In this document: one piece after another, positions 6,767 through 12,203 of the stretch
How the letters are laid out: every line of letters starts with the position of its first letter
How positions within the stretch are numbered: position 1 is the first letter of the stretch
Source of the DNA: Pseudomonadota bacterium
GTDB lineage: Bacteria > Pseudomonadota > Gammaproteobacteria > Xanthomonadales > Xanthomonadaceae
DNA length: 12,203 nucleotides
Direction of reading: 5' to 3'
Assembly (NCBI GenBank): GCA_019348095.1
Contig: JAHWKC010000044.1
Coordinates: forward strand, 1 to 12,203
Position numbers and translations under genes: made by a program
Notes under the pieces: model-generated
The model's input: the letters and a program-made list of their open reading frames with translations, nothing else
Told to the model about the DNA's origin: nothing
Database searches by the model: none

Positions 6767-8950
6767 TCATGGCGCTCCCCGGCGCGCCACATCGAGCGCC
6801 GACAGCCGCTGCCGTGCCGGCTGCGAGTCGAACACGGTGTCGATATCGGCCGGCAGGCGTCGTCGCCAGTTCGGGTGCTCGTCGCGGGTGCCAGGCACGT
6901 TGGGCGTGTCGGTCAGGCCGAGCACGTCCTCCACCGGCACCAGCGCCAGCGCCGCCGGGGTGCGCCCGACATGCGCGACCGCGGCGTTGACGAACTCCGC
7001 GGTGGCGGCGCTCTCCGGCTGCGGCGGTTCGCTGTCGCCGGCGCGGCGCCTATCGGCATGGATCGTGCGCCACATCCGGTTGCGGTCGCCCTCGCGCTGT
7101 GCCAGTTGCTCATCGAGCTCCCCGGGATCGGCCAGGCCGAGCTCGCGCCGCACCTCGATGTCACGCCCGAGCCACCAGCCGGCCGCGGTCGGCAGGTCGT
7201 GGGTGGTGGTCATCGCGATCGCCTGCCTGCGCCATTCCGCGGCCGGCGCGAAACCACCCCGCGCATCGCGCTCGAACCACAGTACGCTCATGCCGAGCAC
7301 GCCGGACTTGGCGAGGGTGTCACCAAAGCCGGGCGGGACCGTGCCCAGGTCCTCGCCGACCACCAGGCAGCGGTGCCGCCACGACTCCAGTGCGATCAGC
7401 CGCAGCAGGTCCTGCTTGGGGTAGGCCAGGTAAGCACCGTCCAGCGGCGAGGCGCCCTCGGGCACCAGCCACAGCCGCATCAGCCCCATCACGTGGTCGA
7501 TGCGGATGCCGCCGGCGTGGCGCATGCAGGCGCGCAGCAGCTCGATGAAGGCGCTGAAGCCGGTCTCGCGCATGGCGGTCGGCGACAGCGTCGCCAGGCC
7601 CCAGACCTGACCGCGCATCGCCAGCTCGTCCGGCGGGGCGCCGATCGACAGTCCGACCAGGGTTTCACGCTGGCGCGACCAGACATGGCTGCCGTTGGGG
7701 TCCGAGCCGATCGCAAGATCGGCGACCAGGCCGATCGGCATGCCGGCGCTGCGTGCATCGGCTTGCGCCTTGCCCAGCCCGCGCGCGGCGAGCCATTGCA
7801 GGAACGCGTGGAAGCGCACCGTGCCGACGTGCTCATGCGCGAAACGCTCGACCGCCGCGCTGCGCGGGTCGCGATACGGCTCGGGCCAGTCGCGCCAGCT
7901 CCAGATGCCCTCGCTCAGGAAATGCGCGTGCAGGGTCTCGAAGCGTGCATGGTCTTCGAGCGCGGCATCGGCGTCGCGACGATGCTGCTCGAACGCGGCG
8001 ACCAGCGCCGGCTCCAGCGCCAGCGCCTCATCGAACAACCGCCGCAGCACCGCAAGCCGCGCGGCACCGGCCGCTTTCCAGTCGATCAGCGGGTCGGCCT
8101 CCAGGTGCGCCATCGTGGCGCCCAGTCCGAGCGCTTCGCGTGCATGGGCTGCCGCATCGCCGAAGGCTTCGCGCGGATCGACGTGCAGGGCATTGAGCAG
8201 CAGCCGACTGGAGGGCGAATACGGGCTGCAATGCGCCGGCTCGGCCGAGAACATCGCGTGCACCGGACTGACCGCGAGCGCCGCCGCACCGTCGTGCGCC
8301 AACCGGGCGGCGAGATGGCCCAGTGCGCCGTAAGTGCCGATGCCACCATCGCCGGGCATGTTGAGCCCGTACAGCTGCGCGGCCAGACCCCAGGGGCGGG
8401 CCGGACGCGACGGATCCGGTGACGGGCTGCACAGCTCGGACACGCCGAGGCATTGCCGCGGCGCCACCGCCACGGTCGTCCGGGTATCGCCGATGAGCAG
8501 GTGGTGGTAGCCGGGCGTGTCGATGGCCGGCAGCACGGCGTCGCCGTCGCGTTCGTGCAGGCGACCGCCGAGGCGGTTATCGCGCTCGTGCAGGCGACCG
8601 CCGAGGCGGTTATCGCGCTCGTGCAGGCGACCGCCGAGGAGGCCGCCGCGCTCCAGCGTCAGCTCGAAAGCGGCACTGCTGCCGAGCTTCTGTCCGGATA
8701 GTACCGTCGGCTCGCCGCAGGCAGCGGTGATCAGCGGCGGCAGCTGGCGCGACTGCGCGGCGGCCTCCAGGCGTGCGCGGCTGGAGGCGAGTTGGTCGGC
8801 GCTGTCGCAGGGCAGTTCGAGCGCCGACAGCAGGTGACGCAGGGTGTCGGGCGAGACCTCATGGGTCTTGCCGCGGAAGTCGTCCCAGCGCGGTGAGATG
8901 CCGGCGCGCGTGGCCAACTGGATCAAGTCATTTGGCGACGAGTTGCTCAT
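6767..8950 (-). CDS. malQ: 4-alpha-glucanotransferase (amylomaltase, MalQ)
   Basis: MalQ (GH77, EC 2.4.1.25) is a cytoplasmic disproportionating enzyme that moves alpha-1,4-glucan segments between malto-oligosaccharides and frees glucose. In this operon it would lengthen short chains into substrates for TreY. The 727-residue protein has the size and N-terminal extension of the E. coli-type enzyme: LATRAGISPRWDDFRG (12-27), then a beta-rich domain to about 165. The catalytic domain begins near RPWGLAAQLYGL (185-196). Catalytic residues are Asp485 in GGIRIDHVMGL, Glu533 in VVGEDLGTVP and Asp585 in TTTHDLPTAAGWW. SPYSPSSRLLLNALHVDP (242-259) is the usual substrate-loop motif. A GGRLHERDNRL unit is repeated three times at about 106-138 in the N-terminal region, outside the active site. 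The start ATG overlaps the stop of an open frame across the upstream spacer. It lies 187 bases after treZ; no strong ribosome binding site is visible. Confidence 0.96.
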   Translation of the reverse strand: MSNSSPNDLIQLATRAGISPRWDDFRGKTHEVSPDTLRHLLSALELPCDSADQLASSRARLEAAAQSRQLPPLITAACGEPTVLSGQKLGSSAAFELTLERGGLLGGRLHERDNRLGGRLHERDNRLGGRLHERDGDAVLPAIDTPGYHHLLIGDTRTTVAVAPRQCLGVSELCSPSPDPSRPARPWGLAAQLYGLNMPGDGGIGTYGALGHLAARLAHDGAAALAVSPVHAMFSAEPAHCSPYSPSSRLLLNALHVDPREAFGDAAAHAREALGLGATMAHLEADPLIDWKAAGAARLAVLRRLFDEALALEPALVAAFEQHRRDADAALEDHARFETLHAHFLSEGIWSWRDWPEPYRDPRSAAVERFAHEHVGTVRFHAFLQWLAARGLGKAQADARSAGMPIGLVADLAIGSDPNGSHVWSRQRETLVGLSIGAPPDELAMRGQVWGLATLSPTAMRETGFSAFIELLRACMRHAGGIRIDHVMGLMRLWLVPEGASPLDGAYLAYPKQDLLRLIALESWRHRCLVVGEDLGTVPPGFGDTLAKSGVLGMSVLWFERDARGGFAPAAEWRRQAIAMTTTHDLPTAAGWWLGRDIEVRRELGLADPGELDEQLAQREGDRNRMWRTIHADRRRAGDSEPPQPESAATAEFVNAAVAHVGRTPAALALVPVEDVLGLTDTPNVPGTRDEHPNWRRRLPADIDTVFDSQPARQRLSALDVARRGAP
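8550..8648. repeat. 33-bp tandem repeat inside malQ, three copies
   Basis: Copies occupy 8550-8582, 8583-8615 and 8616-8648. Units 1 and 2 differ at one base; unit 3 diverges over its last third. The period is exactly 11 codons, so the frame is kept and the protein gains repeated GGRLHERDNRL. Near identity at the DNA level suggests a recent expansion by slippage or recombination, and possible length variation between strains. Confidence 0.95.
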
Positions 8951-8995
8951 TGGTGCCGTCCCGGTCGAGATACGGACGACAGCACCATTGGCTCG

Positions 8996-9105
8996 TCAGT
9001 CCCGCGAAGGCGGGAACCCATTGACTTCAGCGCGCGATCGGAGTCCGGCGATGGGTGTCGTAGCCGCCTGAAGTCACTGGATCCCCGCCTGCGCGGGGAT
9101 GACGG
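8996..9105. repeat. Inverted-repeat element in the treZ-malQ spacer
   Basis: The left arm (about 8996-9030) contains the hairpin CCCGC GAAG GCGGG (9001-9014) and ends TGACTTCAG (9022-9030). The right arm starts CTGAAGTCA (9069-9077) and contains the hairpin CCCCGC CTGC GCGGGG (9083-9098). The arms are imperfect reverse complements around a 38-base middle. This CCCGCGAAGGCGGGAA-type element is unrelated in sequence to the repeats in the other spacers. It is a dispersed non-coding element of the kind common in Xanthomonadaceae (family knowledge) and would form a strong RNA hairpin between treZ and malQ. Confidence 0.75.
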
Positions 9106-9137
9106 CAAGAAGGCGCGAGGACTTGTGTGCAGGGCCG

Positions 9138-10931
9138 TCATGGCGTCGCTTCCACAGCCTCCGGTGGCGCCAGCCACGCCACCACGGTGTGCGCAGCAAG
9201 CTCGCCGCGCGCGGCGGCATCGGCGGCGCCGGCGGTGGTTTCATGCAGCACGCGCCCCATGCCGGAAGGGGCGTGCGAAACAGGCGCGGTGCCCAGGTTG
9301 ACCAGCATCGACAGCGTGCAGCCATCGCCCATGCGCCAGCGCGCGTGCACCGCGCCTTGAGCCAGGACATTGACGCCGCTCGAACGGGCGCCCGGCAGGC
9401 GCGGGACGATCTCCTCCCGCCGCAGCCGCAGCAGGTGCTGGACGAATGCGCGATGCGCCGAGCCCTCATCCGAGAGTGCCTGCTCGAAGTCCGGGATCGA
9501 GCTTGCGAACGTCCGTGGTGCATTGGGATCGGGAATCGCCTCGCGACGCGCCGGATCGCGGAACGCCGGGAACCGGGCGAACTCGCGACGGCGGCCTTCG
9601 CGCACCGCCTCGGCCAGTTCGCCGTGGTGATCGGTGAAATACAAAAACGGCTGCCGCGAGTTCCATTCCTCGCCCATGAACAGCATCGGGACCTGCGGTG
9701 TCAGCAGCAACAGTGCGGTCGCCGCGCGCAGGGCGGCCGGATCGGCCAGGCTGGACAGCCGCTCGCCGAGCGCGCGGTTGCCGATCTGGTCATGGTTCTG
9801 CAGGCAATTGACGAACGCGCTTGTCGGCAGGTGGGCGCTGGGCTGGCCGCGCGGGGCGTCGTCGCGGTAGGCGCAGGCTTGCCCCTGGTAGACGAAGCCC
9901 TCGCCCAGCCAGCGGGCCAGGCCGGCGGTCGGATCGTCGGCGTAGTCAGCGTAGTAGGCGTCGCGCTCGCCGGTCAGCAGCACGTGCAGGACGTGGTGGG
10001 CGTCGTCGTTCCACTGTGCATCGAAACCCTGCTGCAGCAGCCCGGCGTCGTTGTGCTCGTTCTCCAGCACCAGGTGCACGTGCCGGTCGGGCTCCACGGT
10101 GGCGCGGATCTTCGCGGCGAGCTCGGGCAGCCAGTCGCGCTCGGTGATCGCATGCACCGCGTCCAGGCGCAAGCCGTCGAAGCGGTACTCGATCAGCCAG
10201 TACAGCGCGTTCTGGGCGAAGAAGTCGCGTACCTGCGGGCGCCGGAAGTCGATTGCCGGACCCCAGGGCGTGTCGAGGTCACCCCTGAAAAAGGGCGCCG
10301 CCAGGCGCGGCATGACGTTGCCGTCAGGGCCGAAGTGGTTATAGACCACGTCGATGAAGACCATGAGCCCGAGCCCGTGGGCGCGGTTGACAAAGGCCTT
10401 GAGATCGTCGGGAGTGCCGTATGCGGAGTCGGGTGCATACGGTAGGACGCCGTCGTAGCCCCAGTTGCGCCGGCCGGGGAACTGCGCAATGGGCATCAGC
10501 TCGATGGCCGTCACGCCGAGCGCGGCCAGCTCCGGCAGCCGGGCCTGCACGCCGGCGAAGCCGCCGAACGCACCCACGTGGAGTTCGTAGATCACCGCCT
10601 CCGGCCACGGCCGCCCGCGCCAGTGGGCGTGTTGCCACCGGTAACGCGCCGGATCCACCACCAGGCTTGCAGCGTCCACCCCGCCGTCCTGCGCACGCGC
10701 GGCCGGATCGGCCAGGGCGCTGCCATCGTCGAGCACGTAGCGATATCGTGCTTCCGCCGCGCAATCGATCCGGGCTTCGAACCAGCCTTCGCCGGCGTCC
10801 GACAGCGGGACCGCGTCGCCGTCATCGATGCGCAGCGACAGGCGCCCGCAACTTGGCGCCCACACGCGGAACCGCGCCTGTCCAGCCGACCATTGCGCGC
10901 CGAAGGGCAGCTCGTGGACGAAGCGGCTCAT
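9138..10931 (-). CDS. treZ: Maltooligosyltrehalose trehalohydrolase (TreZ)
   Basis: TreZ (GH13, EC 3.2.1.141) cleaves the alpha-1,4 bond next to the trehalose end of maltooligosyltrehalose and releases free trehalose in the cytoplasm. The 597-residue length is typical. An N-terminal carbohydrate-binding/Ig-like domain (about 8-95; GQARFRVWAPSCGRLSLRI) precedes the barrel, which opens with AVIYELHVGAFG (112-123). Further motifs are ELMPIAQFPGRRNWGYDG (144-161), region I VFIDVVYNHFGPDGN (191-205), the nucleophile in FDGLRLDAVHAI (Asp257), the acid/base in LVLENEHND (Glu290) and LQNHDQIGNRALGERL with Asp381. TPQVPMLFMGEEW follows near 411-423, and a small beta domain ends the protein. Its ATG overlaps the glgX stop by four bases (ATGA), so translation is probably coupled to glgX. 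It is followed by a repeat-containing spacer and malQ. Confidence 0.96.
   Translation of the reverse strand: MSRFVHELPFGAQWSAGQARFRVWAPSCGRLSLRIDDGDAVPLSDAGEGWFEARIDCAAEARYRYVLDDGSALADPAARAQDGGVDAASLVVDPARYRWQHAHWRGRPWPEAVIYELHVGAFGGFAGVQARLPELAALGVTAIELMPIAQFPGRRNWGYDGVLPYAPDSAYGTPDDLKAFVNRAHGLGLMVFIDVVYNHFGPDGNVMPRLAAPFFRGDLDTPWGPAIDFRRPQVRDFFAQNALYWLIEYRFDGLRLDAVHAITERDWLPELAAKIRATVEPDRHVHLVLENEHNDAGLLQQGFDAQWNDDAHHVLHVLLTGERDAYYADYADDPTAGLARWLGEGFVYQGQACAYRDDAPRGQPSAHLPTSAFVNCLQNHDQIGNRALGERLSSLADPAALRAATALLLLTPQVPMLFMGEEWNSRQPFLYFTDHHGELAEAVREGRRREFARFPAFRDPARREAIPDPNAPRTFASSIPDFEQALSDEGSAHRAFVQHLLRLRREEIVPRLPGARSSGVNVLAQGAVHARWRMGDGCTLSMLVNLGTAPVSHAPSGMGRVLHETTAGAADAAARGELAAHTVVAWLAPPEAVEATP
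10928..10931 (-). promoter_or_regulatory. ATGA stop-start overlap of glgX and treZ
   Basis: On the minus strand the treZ ATG (10931-10929) and the glgX TGA (10930-10928) share bases. This arrangement normally lets ribosomes finishing glgX restart on treZ. It shows the two genes are on one transcript and fixes the treZ start. Confidence 0.8.
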
Positions 10932-12203
10932 TCGCGCGCTGCCGCGGCGGAAGGGCGCGCGACCAGCAGGCGCACGCTTTGCGCGCTGACGGTGAGCGCG
11001 CCCTCAGCGCAGTCGACGCGCTGCTCCACCGCCTGCGGCTGTGCGCTGTCGAGCAGTGCCAGCCACGGCAAGGCCGGCCCGGGCAGGCGGAACTCGCGGT
11101 CCTTCTGGCTGCCGTTGATCAGCAGCAGGCTGACCTCGATGCGGCCGTCGTGGTGGGTGCCCGCGCGCCGGACCGTCAACAGGCGGCCCTGCGGGTTGTC
11201 CCAGGCGCCCTGGGTCATCAGATGCCCGCGCTCGTCGAACCAGGCCAGATCGTGCACGCCCGGCCATGGCTCGTTTTCGCCGTGCACGAAGCGCGCCAGG
11301 CGCAGGGTGAAGTGCGCCTTGCGCAGCGCGACCAGCCGCGAGGTGAACGCCAGCAGCTCGCGCGAGGGCTCGGTATCGAGCAGGGACCAGTCCAGCCACG
11401 AGATCTCGTTGTCCTGGCAGTACGCGTTGTTGTTGCCGCCCTGGGTGCGGCCGAACTCGTCGCCGGCGAGCAGCATCGGGGTGCCGTGGGAGAGCAGCAA
11501 GGTGGCGAGCAGTGCCCGTTTGATCTTCTCGCGCTGGGCCAGGATCGCCGGGTCGTCAGTCTCGCCTTCGGCGCCCCAGTTGTAGCTGGCGTTGTCGTCG
11601 TGCCCGTCGCGGTTTTGCTCGGCGTTGGCCTGGTTGTGCTTGTGGTTGTAGCTGACCAGGTCGTGCAGGGTGAAACCGTCGTGCGCGGTGAGGAAATTCA
11701 CCGACGCCCAGGGCCGCCGGCCGCCGTGGTCGAACAGTTCGGCCGAGGCCTGCAGCCGCTCGGCCAGGGCGCCGCGCAGGCCTTCGTCGCCTTTCCAGAA
11801 GCGGCGCACATCGTCGCGGAACTGGCCGTTCCACTCGGCGAAGCCCGGCGGATGGTTGCCCAGCTGGTAGCCGCCGGGGCCGAGGTCCCAGGGCTCGGAG
11901 ATCAGCTTGACGTGCGCCAGCACCGGGTCCTGCCGGATCGCATCGAACAGGCCGGCGTTCGGATCGAAGCCGTGCGCTTCGCGGCCCAGCGCCACGCCCA
12001 GGTCGAAGCGGAAACCGTCGATGTGGAACTCCTCGACCCAGTAGCGCAGCGAATCGGTGATCATCTGGATCACGCGCGGGTGCGAGGTATTGAGCGTGTT
12101 GCCGCAACCGGTGTCATCGATGCAGTGGCGCGGGTTGTCGGGCAGCAGGCGGTAGTAGCTGGCGTTGTCGAGCCCGCGGAAGGACAGGGTCGGGCCGAGT
12201 TCG
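10928..12203 (-). CDS. glgX: Glycogen debranching enzyme GlgX, C-terminal part (5' end outside window)
   Basis: GlgX (GH13, EC 3.2.1.196) hydrolyses alpha-1,6 branch linkages in phosphorylase-trimmed glycogen, releasing malto-oligosaccharides that feed MalQ, TreY and TreZ. The frame is open through the right edge; 424 residues are visible of an expected 650-720. The visible part starts in a conserved stretch: FRGLDNASYYRLLPDNPRHC, then DDTGCGNTLNTSHPRV. It continues with the nucleophile in HIDGFRFDLGVALGRE (Asp at visible residue 67), the acid/base in LISEPWDLGPGGYQLGNHPP, and FLTAHDGFTLHDLVSYNHKH with the third catalytic Asp. NNAYCQDNEISWLDW is typical of GlgX/isoamylase proteins. The GTG at 12073 is internal and not the true start. 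It is the first visible gene of the operon; in Xanthomonas relatives glgB often lies just upstream, which cannot be checked here. Confidence 0.95.
   Translation of the reverse strand, partial: ELGPTLSFRGLDNASYYRLLPDNPRHCIDDTGCGNTLNTSHPRVIQMITDSLRYWVEEFHIDGFRFDLGVALGREAHGFDPNAGLFDAIRQDPVLAHVKLISEPWDLGPGGYQLGNHPPGFAEWNGQFRDDVRRFWKGDEGLRGALAERLQASAELFDHGGRRPWASVNFLTAHDGFTLHDLVSYNHKHNQANAEQNRDGHDDNASYNWGAEGETDDPAILAQREKIKRALLATLLLSHGTPMLLAGDEFGRTQGGNNNAYCQDNEISWLDWSLLDTEPSRELLAFTSRLVALRKAHFTLRLARFVHGENEPWPGVHDLAWFDERGHLMTQGAWDNPQGRLLTVRRAGTHHDGRIEVSLLLINGSQKDREFRLPGPALPWLALLDSAQPQAVEQRVDCAEGALTVSAQSVRLLVARPSAAAARE

Noticed and set aside
6510..6770. 86-codon minus-strand frame as a genuine small protein gene
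   Set aside because: The peptide is mostly translated palindromic repeat with no independent start signal; kept only as a possible translational-coupling frame.
6686..8422. 578-codon plus-strand open frame opposite malQ
   Set aside because: Same antisense effect; the minus strand carries an intact MalQ.
8550..8648. Possible CRISPR array
   Set aside because: The copies are directly adjacent without spacers, inside a coding frame, and no cas gene is present.
8453..8701. Plus-strand frame with repeated VQATAEAVIAL that looks like an amphipathic helix
   Set aside because: It is the antisense reading of the 33-bp tandem repeat in malQ; no ribosome binding site, and the periodicity is inherited from the repeat.
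10928..12073. GTG at 12073 as the start of a short glgX
   Set aside because: Conserved GlgX sequence continues in frame to the right edge, so the gene simply leaves the window.

Overview
The window looks like chromosomal DNA of a high-GC gammaproteobacterium, most probably a member of the Xanthomonadaceae (Xanthomonas/Lysobacter/Luteimonas relatives). Three things point there: strongly GC-biased third codon positions, the gene order glgX-treZ-malQ-treY, and spacers carrying REP-type repeats (GTAGGAGCGGCTTCAGCCGC) of the sort common in Xanthomonadaceae and pseudomonads. The family assignment is inference.

Left part (1-3558): the first ~145 bases have the base pattern of a minus-strand coding sequence that leaves the window. 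This abuts, with no room for a promoter or a proper N-terminus, a plus-strand PapD-like pilus chaperone that lacks roughly its first 75 residues. A 101-base spacer with a degenerate REP-like hairpin follows, then an intact 894-residue outer-membrane usher with a signal peptide, a beta-barrel region and two C-terminal beta-sandwich-like domains. Together these are the remains of a chaperone-usher fimbrial locus; no pilin gene is in view.

Convergence point (3559-3672): a REPIN-like pair plus a single REP separate the usher from the operon on the other strand. The single REP runs into the 3' end of treY and supplies its stop codon.

Right part (3673-12203, all minus strand, read right to left): glgX (5' end outside the window), treZ, malQ, treY. 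glgX and treZ overlap by ATGA. The treZ-malQ (188 bp) and malQ-treY (253 bp) spacers each carry a different inverted-repeat family. GlgX debranches glycogen, MalQ rearranges the released malto-oligosaccharides, TreY converts their reducing end to a trehalose unit, and TreZ releases trehalose. The operon is therefore a glycogen/maltodextrin-to-trehalose route used for osmotic and desiccation protection or carbon turnover. Its promoter must lie beyond the right edge.

I see no tRNA, rRNA, CRISPR array, insertion sequence, integrase or phage gene. The pathway is well known. What deserves a second look is the broken left junction, the repeat-filled spacers that keep open frames with ATGA at both ends, the REP-derived stop of treY, and an in-frame 33-bp tandem repeat inside malQ.
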